Below, piece by piece: positions 35,877 to 47,352 of a stretch of 64,000 bases of DNA (the first letter of the stretch is position 1; the number at the start of each line of letters is the position of its first letter). A program made the position numbers and the translations under genes. Under the pieces are notes generated by a model. The model made no database searches, was not told where the DNA came from, and worked only from the letters and a program-made list of their open reading frames with translations. Source of the DNA: Chalara sp. BL73. Lineage: Eukaryota; Ascomycota; Leotiomycetes; Helotiales. Where the stretch lies: positions 620,001 through 684,000 of the forward strand of contig CAKJVC010000017.1 of assembly GCA_918026815.1 (NCBI GenBank), in the 5' to 3' direction.

Positions 35877-38057
35877 GGTTTTAATCGGTTGAAGATACTT
35901 GACAGCTCGCCAAATTAAGTCTAGGCCTGTAACCTAGACAATACAGTATTTAAATGAACCAATGGCGCTTCAAGAAACGCCATACCCATTACTAGCAGTA
36001 ATAAATATGGAAAAATAGTACATCAAATTCAGAAGTCCAAAAATCCAGGCCGTGAGCCTATTTGTACACCTTAGAGATATGGGGACTAGGATCTAAGGTA
36101 TTGGACCCCAACCAATTCACGTTGAGGAACTCAAAAGATATGCAATACAAATACTATGACAAGTGATATACATAAATAACTTTTTCATTCTACAATAAAC
36201 TTACAAGCGCCAATAACATCGTTGATTTCCAACAACTATTCCATCACGCTCACCCTGTCTGAACCTCTGTTCTCCCGCATCTAACCAATCATCCGCGCCG
36301 TGCTCAGAACCGGTATCACATCTGTACTGCCAATCAGCGATCTCCCAAGCCCCTTAACCTTCAGTAGCCTCGTCTCAGGAAACATGATCTACATACCCGC
36401 AAGCCCAATCTGCAACACTGCCCGGTTCCCAATCTAGAATACGGTGTTGGAGGTCAGAACATCGGAGGCGTAGGTGGGGACGGCGCTCACCTGCGAGCTG
36501 GTGGCTTGGAAACCGTCTAGTATATAGTGTTTGCTGTGGGAGGAGGATGGGAGGAGCAGTGGGATGGATATCAAGAAGGCTCTCGCATCTACCCCGGGGT
36601 TGACACTTGCTGATCTATATGATGTCGTGGCTGTAGATGTAGAGTCGTTTGGCACATCATGTGACGAATCTCCATTAGAGCCTCGACCGGGGTAGAGAGT
36701 TGATGAGGACTATTTCTACATCCTCATTATCCTTCTTACCCCCCGTAACCATTTGTGGCTGAACGAGAAGATGTTGCACGTATGGACACCACATCTTGCG
36801 ACACATGATATTTTGGACTTTCAGTAGCCGCCCCTTTCGTGTTATGGTGTTGAACATTGTGGATTGCAGTAATCGTGACATTCACATATACCGAGCCAAC
36901 CTCTGCCCAGCAGAGCTCCTAGAGCAACACCAGAACCAAAATGTGAGTGAAATACATGGTCAAACCTAAGTCTCAAAAGTTTACTGCGGTGGGATCAGAA
37001 CAGAGAAACAACAGAGGGGATGCAGAAATTTCCCGGGAAACAGGAGGGTGGTTGAGACTTGAGAATAGCCAGCATTCTGATGAGCCTTATATCTTAGACA
37101 CCGGTGCTATATAAGGGGAGCATCCCAGGTCCTAACTGAGGCTTCGAAAGGAATTTCCATCACTATGCAGGGGGCACACAGCAAAGAGGCGGAGCGTAGT
37201 CTATATTTTAGAAGTCTTGCTCTCAGAACAAATCATGCAGCCCGGAATACAGTCCCAAGTAGGCGGAACTTCCAAAATAAGGCTAAACTACAAGACCAAC
37301 CAACAGATAAAACACTTTTTGATCCTCACGTCAGACCATCTGGTAGTCCAAATGTGTTGAGTCCAGGGCCATTGTTTGGTGGGAAGGCGTGTGCTAGAGG
37401 TCGCATACTCTCTTAGGACTTCCGTAACATATTCTTTCCTGCTCACTTCCAGTGCTTCGTCGAGTCGTTACTTCGAAGTTATGCTGATACACTCTTGGCG
37501 CTGCTAAAGCTTCAAGTAGGCCCCGAGGAAAGAGTTAAGTGAGGTGAGGTAGTTAGGTGCCAAGAGATATCTGCCGCCCTCATATTTTGTTGCATGCCGC
37601 ATGAACTCGAAGCGAACCCCTTTTATGGTGGGGCAATTCTAAGAAACGCATAATATTTTGCTATGTCCAATCATTCCCAAGCAAAGGTTCGATAGCATCC
37701 TAGGATCTATCCCGAAATGTTGGCGGCTACCAGGCAATCGAAATGGCCTGCAGTCATGACGGTTTCTCGAACTGGCTAATCCAGCAGGACCATGGGAAGC
37801 CTCACGGGCTGTAACAAATAAACGCACAGCGAAACGGTAGAAGGTTAGATGGGCTGTCGGCATCTTCAATACTTTTATAAATAGTTGACATTATCTATCT
37901 TAACTACCGAGCCTTGACCTAAAGCACGCTATCTATGCGGGTGCTTGTATGCCATACTAACTATTATAATTGAGCCGAAAGACTACGGCATACAAACATA
38001 CCCCATGCAGAACCCCAAACGCCGCTCATCTAAGCAATATAAATATACCATGACGAA
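35877..38057. other. Intergenic region with a possible secreted-protein relic
   Basis: 2.2 kb without an intact gene. See the separate low-confidence pseudogene at 36434-36957. Other short frames have no motif. Confidence 0.4.
36434..36957 (-). pseudogene. Possible relic of a secreted Ser/Thr-rich protein
   Basis: From 36957 the minus strand reads MYFTHILVLVLL then a TAG, then ELCWAEVGSVYVNVTIT. This looks like a signal peptide with a stop in it, followed by the VTVT-type stretch common in fungal cell-wall proteins. A Ser/Thr-rich frame follows (near 36655-36434). Several frame changes separate the parts. It could be chance; the signal-peptide-like start is the only fairly specific sign. Confidence 0.3.
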
Positions 38058-39173
38058 TCATGATTCTGTATTTATATACACGCAGTCACAAAACTCGCCC
38101 GTCGTCGCAACACTAAAATCACCTACAGAATTCCCTGAAGAGTCGGTACAGGTGGGTGATCCCGCGCCTGAGCCTGCAATCTGCTCGATCTTCACGGCAT
38201 ATGGCCATGGTGCAAATGGCATGCCTGAATCACCGTTCGAGGGGGTCTTCGCCATTCTCGTATAAAGTGCTCCTTGTAGATTGGTATTTGGAAAATTGCA
38301 CTGCGATGCAGCGTTCTCCACACCCAGTTTGGTAGTAGGTCTAGTAGGCTTATCCAAGGGAGTCGAGAAGAAGTAATGTTCTTGATCAGTGCCGCTATCC
38401 ATGAAGGACAGAGTAACGTTCGCAAATTGTATTGAAAATATGTTCGGTGTGGAGGAGATGGTGTATGTATCCGTGCCTTCTACGTTGCTGATAATCCAGT
38501 CGAATGTTGCATTTGACGATTTGGGATTTTGGGCAAATGTGGTATATGGATAGCACATCCACGTTGCGGAATTGGAGGTGCAATTTGTTGTAACTGCGGA
38601 AAGAACCGTCTGTATTCGATAAGAACCTGCAGGAAAGGTGGTATTTATGGCGGAGTTAGAAACATTGTTTACACTCCCTGATGCTCCTCCAGTAGGTGTG
38701 CTCTCAATGATGCTCCTAACTTCATGTTAGCCTTGAATTACATTGACGCAGGGCTAATCTCACGATGACTTGTTGCGATTTCGTAGCCCAACAAACAAGC
38801 CAACAGCTAGACCAATGATGCACAATACGACAAAGAACGCAAGAAGCGCCAGTCTTTTCCATCCGCCCCTTTTCGCAATATGTTTATTATTATTGAATCC
38901 CTTCTTTCTCACATCTGACAGCTTCTCGCCATGTGGGCCTTCAACCCCTGTGCTATCAAACTGACTATATGCAGGGGGGGTATCATGTTGTGATGAAATT
39001 GATGGACCGAGTCCGAAGATACGTTGCGCTGGACGGTTCCATGCACGGGGAGGGACAGGCGGAGCGGCCGGAGGTGTCTGAGAAGCGTGAAAGGAATTAC
39101 GGTCTTCAGCGATAGCTGGCAGTGCGCTGCCATTTGTGCCAAGTCGAAGCATTGCAGACGATTTCGAGTGCAT
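38058..39173 (-). CDS. Conserved fungal single-pass membrane protein with extracellular domain
   Basis: Two exons (39173-38764, 38715-38058), 355 aa, joined across a 48-bp intron with donor GTGAGA and acceptor GTTAG. The N-terminal ~100 residues are Pro-rich and basic (cytosolic). One helix (LALLAFFVVLCIIGLAVGLFVG, about residues 110-132) is followed by a Ser/Thr/Asn-rich linker with SNSAINTTFPAGSY and an outer domain with paired cysteines (NCTSNSATWMCYPY and EFCDCVYI at the end). Such type II proteins are widespread in Pezizomycotina, often mislabelled as Tat-signal proteins. Function unknown. ATG 39173 was preferred to the preceding GTG. Confidence 0.85.
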
Positions 39174-40423
39174 CACGAAGATGGACAGCGGGAGGTCAAT
39201 TTAAGACACTCAATGGTTAGTGCCCGCTGTGGCAGAATTGCCTAGTGACGAGGCGGCAGCACTAGAATGGCGCTTTGACTATCAGTAGACAAACGATTGA
39301 GTTCAGTTAGCTTGGTCAGGCTGAAGGTCTCCAGAGTGTCGAGTAAAGACATGAGGGAAACAGCGCACGTAGATATTTACATGCAGGACAAAGCATCGAG
39401 ACGACGACGAAGAGGATGTCGACGAGCGATGAGGATCGACGGTTCCTTCATCATTACTGCACAGTTCAGCTTGGGCCGTGTGCTTCTGTAGCGCCTTGTC
39501 CCACCGGACCTACCGTTGGTTGTTGATGGCTGCGGGAGAAAGATGAACAACATGAAATAGTGGTGTCGACGGGAAGTGATGTAGCCGGCTCAAAAGGCGT
39601 AACTAGTGGATCGTAAACTTTAAAGTTTCTGCCTCTAATTGGCTGGATCTCTACAATTCATGTCCAAGCATCTGCCAAGCTCAATAATGCATCTCGATAC
39701 GGCCTAGCCCTGGGGATCCGTGCTGATCCCGAGTTCTCGGGGACTGAGGATCATTCACGTGACTCGCATCGTTTAAGATGTTTCCTCCGAATGAGGTCTG
39801 ATAATGGGTATTGAACATCGTTCTCATTCTGTCCTAACAATCATGGGATGGCAACTGCCAACTAGTTATATAGGCCAAGCTTATACCTGATGCTTGAAGG
39901 ATATGTGTCATCGTTACGCATCGACAAAAACCAATAGCATCACTCAGAGCCTGCAAACAAAATGAATGTTTCGTGCGTTTTGTTTGAAAGGAAGGCTAGG
40001 ATGGTAGGCAAACCCTTTCGTCTTATGAACTGCATCTTAAATCAATAAGCGTGTAAACTAATACAGTGTTTGTAGTAAAATTCCATCTCACACGATGGCG
40101 TGGACCCATGGAGGTAATTGCTCCGTTTAATGTGTTTCACCTCTTGTGTCTTGCAGAAGCAACGGATCTGTCAAATATGTGTTAATAGTGTGAAAACGGA
40201 TCCTTTCATGAATGATATAGCTATCGGAGCTGTAGAGAACGTACTATCCTCTCGGCAAGATGAGCTTCGGAGTTGAAGCAACTGTCGGGAAAATGCAAAC
40301 CTCCGATCTATAAGGCTGCTTTGTGCAACAGCACCCTACTCCCTTTCATTATTCTGTTTTTTTGGTCCAAATTCTCAAAATCTTAATGCACAGGCCTTTG
40401 ATTTTTAGAAATATCATTCAAGA
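39174..40423. other. Divergent intergenic region
   Basis: 1.25 kb between the membrane-protein gene (minus) and the NmrA-like gene (plus), so it must hold both promoters. No coding content seen. Confidence 0.45.
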
Positions 40424-41209
40424 ATGGCCACATACGCGATTTTAGGTGCCACAGGAAACACCGGAACAGCACTGATTCAAAATCTTCTACAGCGTCCGAA
40501 GGGCCGGATCCATGCCTACTGCCGAAACAAGTCTAAGCTCTTAAGGCTTCTCCCTGAAGTTGAGTCGAGTGGACGAGTTGACATCTTTGAAGGCAGTATC
40601 CACGATACAGAGCTTCTTACTTCCTGTTTGACAGGCTGTCGGGCCATCTTCATCGTCCTCTCAACCAACAACAACATTCCTGGTTGTCGCCTCAGTCAAG
40701 ACACCACCCATGCTGTCGTAAATGCACTCCAGAGTCTTAAATCGGCCGACGGGTCACCAGTGAAGATGCCGAAGCTCATCCTACTCTCATCGGCAACAAT
40801 TGATGATCATTTCTCTCGCCACGTGCCATACGTGCTACGGCAGATTTTGCTCCGCTCTGCGTCGCACGTCTACAACGACCTCAAAGTGACAGAGATGTTT
40901 CTCCGGACGCAGGAGGATTGGTTAACAACTATCTACATCAAGCCCGGCGCGCTGTCGCTAGACATACAAAGGGGCCATGCGTTGAGTCTGACGGAAGAGA
41001 ATAGCCCTCTCTCATACTTGGATCTTGCGGCTGCTATGGTAGAGGCGGCAGATGACGAGGAAGGACAGTATGATTTCCGGAACGTGAGTGTGGTCAATAC
41101 AAATGGGAGAGCGAAATTCCCGTCAGGGACTCCTATGGTTATTCTGACCGGGCTGATAAGACATTTTTTCCCATTCATGCACCCGTACCTGCCAACCGGT
41201 GGCCCTTGA
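40424..41209 (+). CDS. NmrA-like NAD(P)-binding reductase (AvfA/AflX-like)
   Basis: Single exon, 261 aa. The dinucleotide loop is GATGNTG at residues 8-14, followed by [12 protein letters not shown] and the acidic/hydrophobic strand [10 protein letters not shown]. Further marks are [15 protein letters not shown] and [16 protein letters not shown]. Proteins of this size and start are similar to averufin oxidase AvfA and AflX of aflatoxin and related anthraquinone pathways (family knowledge). No intron is needed. Its relation to the questin-oxidase-like and AflR-like genes 10 kb upstream is suggestive only. Confidence 0.88.
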   Translation: MATYAILGATGNTGTALIQNLLQRPKGRIHAYCRNKSKLLRLLPEVESSGRVDIFEGSIHDTELLTSCLTGCRAIFIVLSTNNNIPGCRLSQDTTHAVVNALQSLKSADGSPVKMPKLILLSSATIDDHFSRHVPYVLRQILLRSASHVYNDLKVTEMFLRTQEDWLTTIYIKPGALSLDIQRGHALSLTEENSPLSYLDLAAAMVEAADDEEGQYDFRNVSVVNTNGRAKFPSGTPMVILTGLIRHFFPFMHPYLPTGGP

Positions 41210-41945
41210 GATGGGAGGGAATCTACTTAATCGTGTTATTAGTCAGGGATACCATGCATAATATAAGTTTATTCGAACAGGTATCTTCAAGGATTTCAGA
41301 GCAATAGTCTTAGTTATATCCTACTTCGTGCTTCCTAACAAAACGATATGTTTGAATTGACAGTCAGGTGATTGATAGACTTCAGGGTCAGTTGAACATC
41401 ACGTTTTGTCATTCTAGATTCAGCACATCTATCAGCCAAAGCAAAAACAAAACATTCGCGAATTATATTTAGGTTTAAAAGATCCGCATGGATGCACTCC
41501 AGATTGGCTCCTGCTCTCACAGTTGCCCCTCTAGTGGCTTGTCAACCTTCCACATACATGTTGCTCCATGTACTTGGACGTCTTCATATAATCCCCCTTA
41601 CCACAGAAGTAAGAAATTTTGTAGCTCAATAGTTTTGCCAGAACCGCCCAGAGCTTCACAGAAAATGAGCAAACACTTTTGTATTCCCTAGCGCTCGAAG
41701 AACGGTCAGGCTAGTACAAGCAATCCTTGCATGACTCAACGACCAATCCATCAATCGACGATAAGGCTTCAGGCCCCTCGAGGAATGATTCAGCTCCAGG
41801 CACCGTACAGTCCTCGCATGCTACTCCTCTTGTCGGGTCTTCGAACGTGAGTCGTCATGTCCGCTGCTCCAGATCCAGCTGGCAAGAACGTTCCGCAGAT
41901 TGCTGGCGAATGGCAGAAGGCACCTGAGATAGTATGGAAGAATTC
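41210..41945. other. Intergenic region
   Basis: About 735 bp. The right end (41720-41940) contains a frame rich in Ser, Pro and Asp that may be the eroded leading part of the STAND relic that follows. Confidence 0.35.
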
Positions 41946-42273
41946 ATGATAAATTTGTTGAAATTCATAAAGAGAATGAAAAGGGGCTTGTTGAAGATTA
42001 TGAGATCGTTATTAGTGCTGATGTGGGGATATCTTCAAACATAAAGGAGCGGGTGGGCCTTATAGTCGAAAGACAGCAAAAGCGTATGGAGGAAAGGCAA
42101 TGGTCTTTCCATGCATGGGGCATATCAAAGCCGAGGAAAATTCGAGATGCAATTGATGGCATATTCAGCGCCACCCAAAACGCCTCGAGCCTGATCTCAA
42201 TTGGAATGACTTCACGGAACAAGGCTGCAGCAGCCCAGGGGACCTCCACAGTCTTTTCATGCGTCGACCTTTA
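41946..42273 (+). pseudogene. STAND/NACHT-type N-terminal fragment (NWD-like)
   Basis: One frame reads DKFVEIHKENEKGLVEDYE, then ERQQKRMEERQWSFHAWG and KIRDAIDGIFSATQN. This order matches the N-terminal region found before NACHT domains in fungal NLR-like proteins (working memory of family NWD). The frame ends at 42273 without the expected ALAWAGV-type block or any NACHT motif. The upstream part is out of frame and interrupted by TGA. A broken piece of a fungal innate-immunity-type receptor. Confidence 0.55.
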
Positions 42274-43070
42274 GAGGACCCCAGGAACGCAATTCTGCGA
42301 ACGCCAATAACGCAACGGGCGTGGACAATGCAAGAATCTGCGCTTCCTGAAAGATTGCTTTACCACGGAATAAAACAACTTTACTGGAACTGCCACACAC
42401 ATGTCATATCTGAGGGAAGCAGCGCCCCCACAGCTTCCACTTTGGAAGCTTGCATCAGATCTACGAGCGTCGCAGTCAACATCCAGTAAGTAGCTTCTCA
42501 GAATTGAAATCCCTGCCCCATATTTCCTCATTAATTAAATGTGGTTCGCGGATCAGATTCTTTGCTTTGAATGATCCGCCGACACCTCAGATATACGGAG
42601 CCAGCTAGATTTCCGTTCTAGAGCACCACACTTGTTTTGTATTTGCTCCGAACAAAAAAAAGCTAGCTTTGAGATCCCACCAGCTTATCGTGCACTCTCT
42701 CTTAACATCTGGGGTGGTCTAGCAGCGGAATATTCAAGAAGAAAATCACACTCCGATTTGGACAGACTTGACGCAATCTGATCGATTGCAGCCGCCTTCC
42801 AGAAAACGGGACGTAGTTACAAAGCGGGACTTTGGGAGAGCGATCTTCACCGAGGGCTTCTCTGGAGAGCCGCTAGACCAACTGCCAATATCCCAAAACG
42901 CTGCTGCGCACCCTCGCGGAGCTGGGCGTCGCCGACCCCTTTGATTCAATACGGCCTTGTTAAAAGAATTAGGCTGCCCTCGGGTCTAGGGCGTGGTGCC
43001 ATAATAGAAGAGCGTGATGTTCAAATGACAATCGAAGACGATAACTCGGTCTACATACCCTCTTATAATA
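42238..43070 (+). pseudogene. HET-domain protein remnant
   Basis: The frame at 42238-42489 holds the post-HET block ILRTPITQRAWTMQESALPE then RLLYHGIKQLYWNC and ISEG. A GTAAGT donor follows at 42487. Further on, 42720-42960 encodes EYSRRKSHSDLDRLDAI, a TGA stop, then SIAAAFQKTGRSYKAGLWES and LHRGLLWRA, which is the usual next block of HET proteins (LxALSGIAxxF...YxAGLWxxDLxRGLLW). The HET domain itself is missing. The TGA falls where functional proteins have LSG. Clearly a dead copy, overlapping the STAND fragment. Confidence 0.72.
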
Positions 43071-45411
43071 ATACATTCGGAACAGCTTCCCTTCCTCCTC
43101 TCCCACCTCCACCCCCGTCACCCTCTCCAGAAGCTGCTCTCGTCATCCCTCACAAGCCCCATCATCTTCTCCAAATATGTTCCCCCCGTCGCCAGATGCT
43201 CTTCCCAACCTGGGAGAAGCGGTCCTTTTCTGCGGCGACGCTGTCGTGTAGGTGTCCGCTTGTCATGATGAGGATGCGGAGCTGGGAAAGCCTGATGTTG
43301 CTTGCAATGGAACGAGCAGTGGCTTTACCGTGAGGATGGGTGGTTTCTGCGTGCTCGCCGTGGGTTGGGCTTCTTTCCGGGTCGATACCTTTCCTGGCGG
43401 TTCCGCATCGAACCTCCCGTCTGATCGTTACCATCCCTCAAACCATCGCTTTTGCTGATATTGGCTTTTGAGTCATAGTGGCGGCCATGGCTCAGGCGAG
43501 AAGGTTTCGCGTCTCTGCGTCACCCGGTTCAGTAGATGGACCATTCGCAACGATGACGTCCTTTACTTCACCACTATTGGCGTGTCGGATATGTTGTCCA
43601 TTCCTGCGCCCATCGCAGACTCCTGGAACACTGGAGATTTGAAAGCATCGAGCTTGTTGCTCTGGTAAGGTATTCCGCCAGCCCACCATGTAGACCAACA
43701 TATCCACGGGGTAGCCTACAGCACCATACTCGCAATCCTCCTCTCTGTGCATGCTCAATTTGTTCTCTTCGTGTTGAAAATTGAACGCCATCCCGCAATT
43801 CATTGATGCCTGTTGACCACGCCAAGAAGTTATCATTGGGGAGAACACATGGTGAACTTCCATGTCCAGGTATTCTGCTCAGATGAAGCCTTGCTCTGTG
43901 ACCTCTGATATACTAAGGACTCTGCGTTGCTTTGATTTGGGTGCAGTGAAATGCGGTGCATGGTCCTCCACCTCGTTGACTAGTTTGCGATCATGCTCCA
44001 TGATATTCACGTCTTGCTCCGCATTATATTTCCTCTCCGGAAAGTATTCATTGTGTCAACGGAGCAGCCTTCACAATATTTTCACGCCGCCAAAGAATAC
44101 AGTATCTCAGATCTAGGTAATCAAGGATAGGATGGATGACCATGACCCATCCACCATCCACCATGTCAAACGAGCTACTTGATGATCTTACTTACCGTGA
44201 TCGAGCCTAGATGAGAAAGGAAGAGAAAGAAAGCATGAAATCTTGCGAGCCAGGGAGGGCTTACCTTCCACTAATGGGCAACCCCCTCGTTTGGGAGGAT
44301 TGCCTACGTTGTCGCAGGACGGGGAGAGAATAAAGACGGCGGTGGATATTGTTGCGTGTGAAGGGGGCGAAAGGTAAGAGTGACTGCGCCTGGTTAAACC
44401 ACGTAATCCATATCGTGACAGGACTGGTTCGGCTTGCTTCCGGGAACCTGGAGGCGAGCAAACTTGCCCAGCTTTCACTCAAATGTAAGCACTGAAATCA
44501 AAGCCATCAAAGCATAGCCCATCGCATTTGCCCCACGGAAAGCAATATCCGTATCACTTACGCAGTTTACGGGACCGACATATAAGCACTTCGGAAATTC
44601 GCATTGGCACGCACTGCTCCACTGTGTGAGAAGTTGCAGGCACTTGCCCGACTACACAGATATACCCATGTCAGAAGCTCAGTAGTGGGTTCCCTGCTCT
44701 AACGTAGTGGCCGGATGGAAACTCGTCGTCACGGAGGATATAGCCTGTTCATGGATGATGGAAATCGAATGACCTGTCACCTATGCTTGTCTCACATCTC
44801 ACATCCCGCACAAATGTATCAGAGGCGAAAGCTGCGCTGTTGAATTCTGCTCCATGCTATAGCTCAAGCCAGAAGTCTACCCATCCTGCGGTGCCTACCT
44901 CCCAGTGCAGACTAATCCTTGCTGAAAAGCAAAAGATCCGGCCGCCTCCCATATATCAAAAGTCCTCCTAGGTGTCATAGCCATGAACACTTGCCGAAAG
45001 AAAGAAAATCGTTAACAGAAACTAAAACCTAAACGCCTCGCTTATGTATATCTCGTCTCCTTTCCAAGGATCATTTGTGTGACGGAAGGAGTGATAGTGT
45101 ATGCCAGAACGCCGTCCAGAGGATGATCTTGATAATGTACCGTGTACCGTTGAATGGGGTATTTAGAAGAGAAACGAAAATTCATCGCCATGACCAATCT
45201 AAAAACGGGATTGAATGAGTAAGCCTCCCATGTCGTGATTCGTAAAATTTTTGTAGAGTTCAGCTGCGAATATCAGAAAATTGCTAGATATTCACCTTGT
45301 GCAACACAAGCCCGCCAGTATTTACTGCGAAGACTGAACGGAAAGTGACATGGCATCAAATCGTACGCAGAAATGGTCACGAAGCTAAGCTCCTATGCAG
45401 ATCGTCCTTCG
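43071..45411. other. Gene-free stretch, possibly further HET relics
   Basis: 2.3 kb. A proline-rich frame lies at 43080-43150 and a 123-codon minus-strand frame at 43492-43863; neither shows a known domain. The content changes from accessory to core genes within or just right of this stretch. Confidence 0.4.
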
Positions 45412-46530
45412 TTACGAGTGACCTTCTTTCTTACCCATGCGGATAAAGCGTGTGCGAAGCCACATCATGAACTTGGTCCACGCGCTATGCGTCTTTTTCT
45501 TTGCGGATGAGGTAGCGGTATGGCTGCGGCTGCGTTGAGGGATCTCATCCTCGCGCAATGGTGGATCTTGCACCGATGCCGAGCGATAATCGCGGCTGAC
45601 GAAGCTGTCGCCTTTCTCATTGTGTGAGTGCATGGTGAGGTCGGACTTGGAGCGGTGGTTGCGTGTGCCCTCGCTGGCCGAGGACCTACGATGGCCTCGC
45701 TCAATCTTGCGAGCTAGCTTCTGCTCTTGCTTCTCCCGCTGTCGAATCTCCTCCTGTGCGGCCTTCTCATCTTTAGCTTCCTCTCGCTCGCGAAATTTTC
45801 GGCGGGCTTCTTCGATGGTCTCAGTGCCGGAAGTTTGGTGTGCGTGGCTGCTATGGCTGCGAATACGGAATCCTTTATCAATTGATGTCCGGACGGCAGA
45901 TATTGGCGTCATGGTGTCGGTGGCAGAGGGGATATCAGGAGAACGCGGGGAGAGATAGCTGAGGGTGCTAAGTGAGTTGTTGGAGGGGCCCAGCGCAAGT
46001 CGAGACCCTGGCTGTTGCTTCGTCTGTATCCGAAGTGATGGCTGGACGGTGGTGGTGGGGCTAACGGCAGAAGTCAACGATGGTGTTCTGGTTGAGAGAT
46101 TTGACGCGCTTCGAAAGGTATGCCGTATTTGATCTTCATCTTCTGTTTGTGCTGCCGAGTTTGAGTGCTCACTTTCGCGGAGCGAGTTTGAGTAAGATGC
46201 TGCTAGCGGGGGGGTGTAGGGCCTAGGTGTTTGCGCGAAGGGATGCACAAATGAGCCAGTTCGATGACTCCCGTTCGTCGCAGTCGAAAATTGGGAAGTG
46301 CCACTGGTGCTTCTAGCATGATAAGCCCTCCTGCCCGCTGTGCTTTGGACATCGTGAGATGAGGAGCGAGGGCCAAAACCAAAGTCCTGCACCACCATAC
46401 TATCCATGTCGAGCGCCGACCGATCCAGATCAATTGAATTCTTTTCGCTGCGTGTCAATTTCCTCACAATTGGCTTGACCCGCGTCCTCGACTTGGAGGC
46501 TGTCTGGCCATGATAATGCGAGCCGGACAT
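45412..46530 (-). CDS. Ser-rich, mostly disordered protein with a charged coiled coil
   Basis: Single exon, 372 aa. Low-complexity, Ser/Thr/Arg-rich sequence for residues 1-240, then a strongly charged helix at about 245-290 (TIEEARRKFREREEAKDEK and onward, rich in Glu, Lys, Gln and Arg) typical of a coiled coil. The C-terminal end is basic and aromatic (WTKFMMWLRTRFIRMGKKEG). No catalytic domain seen. Codon use is regular and the frame is uninterrupted over 1.1 kb, so it is a real gene. Function unknown; phosphorylation-rich cytoskeletal or signalling scaffold is only a guess. Confidence 0.8.
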   Translation of the reverse strand: MSGSHYHGQTASKSRTRVKPIVRKLTRSEKNSIDLDRSALDMDSMVVQDFGFGPRSSSHDVQSTAGRRAYHARSTSGTSQFSTATNGSHRTGSFVHPFAQTPRPYTPPLAASYSNSLRESEHSNSAAQTEDEDQIRHTFRSASNLSTRTPSLTSAVSPTTTVQPSLRIQTKQQPGSRLALGPSNNSLSTLSYLSPRSPDIPSATDTMTPISAVRTSIDKGFRIRSHSSHAHQTSGTETIEEARRKFREREEAKDEKAAQEEIRQREKQEQKLARKIERGHRRSSASEGTRNHRSKSDLTMHSHNEKGDSFVSRDYRSASVQDPPLREDEIPQRSRSHTATSSAKKKTHSAWTKFMMWLRTRFIRMGKKEGHS

Positions 46531-46979
46531 GATGTCCAGCTTCGGCGACCCCTATGAGAGGTGGGCAGCTCATATATCGCACATTACCACCAGGGCTTTC
46601 GCAATCATCAATGTCGCGAGGATGGCGCAGAATTGAAGTAGCGGTGACGACGACGCTGACGGACCGCAGCGACGGCGAGGTGAAGGATTTGGAGGGGGGA
46701 AGGATTGAGGGATTTGGCAGCTTGGAGTGTCGTTGGTTCGGTGCATGGCGAATCAATCAATCAATCAACAACAACAAGCAAATCAGCCTCAGCATGCCTG
46801 GGATGTGCTATCGCTGGCTGCGGACTGGCTGGCCGAGCCTATCGGCCCCTCTGGTGGAGCATGATTTTTGGGTTCCCTCCGAGAAGTCCGGCCGTCTCGA
46901 GAGGAGGGGGAAGGGGAGGGAATCAATTATGAAACGAAATGGAGGGATGCCATCTGCCTTATAAGTATTTTCTTACTAT

Positions 46980-47003
46980 GATTATTATTGTTATTATTAT
47001 TAC
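46980..47003. repeat. ATT trinucleotide microsatellite
   Basis: Imperfect ATT repeat (about 8 units, one with TTG) in the upstream region of the coiled-coil gene. Confidence 0.8.
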
Positions 47004-47274
47004 AGTCGAGAATTACTCCGTGTGCTGGTGGGCAGAATAAGAAGAGGCAGTAGACCAAAGAAGGATGGCCCTAGCCAGGATTTATCGTTGCCAATATGCT
47101 TATTAATAAATACAAGTATGTTTCTACTACCCTAAGGACGGGAAACTTGACTCATGTGAAAGAGAAAGAGGAAGAGAAAAGAGAAAGGAGAAAAGGGAGT
47201 GGAGAATGGAGAGTGGGTGGTTGTTGCCCGTGGAGTGTGTGTTGTGGTGTTGCTTCACCCCATTTATTGTTCTA

Positions 47275-47352
47275 TACCCTAACCTACCCTGCCCTGCCCT
47301 GCAACCTACCTACTGTACCCTACTACTGTACTCTACCCTACCCTACCCTACT
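47275..47352. repeat. Degenerate CCCTA/CCCTG-type repeat tract
   Basis: About 78 bp made of 5-7-bp units such as CCTAA, CCCTG and CCCTA, ending with three perfect CCCTA units. It resembles fungal telomere repeats (CCCTAA) but lacks the sixth base in most units. Probably a simple-sequence tract within an upstream region. Confidence 0.6.

Noticed and set aside
43492..43863. 123-codon minus-strand frame after the HET relic
   Set aside because: No recognisable domain, and it overlaps other frames of similar length; perhaps part of decayed sequence.
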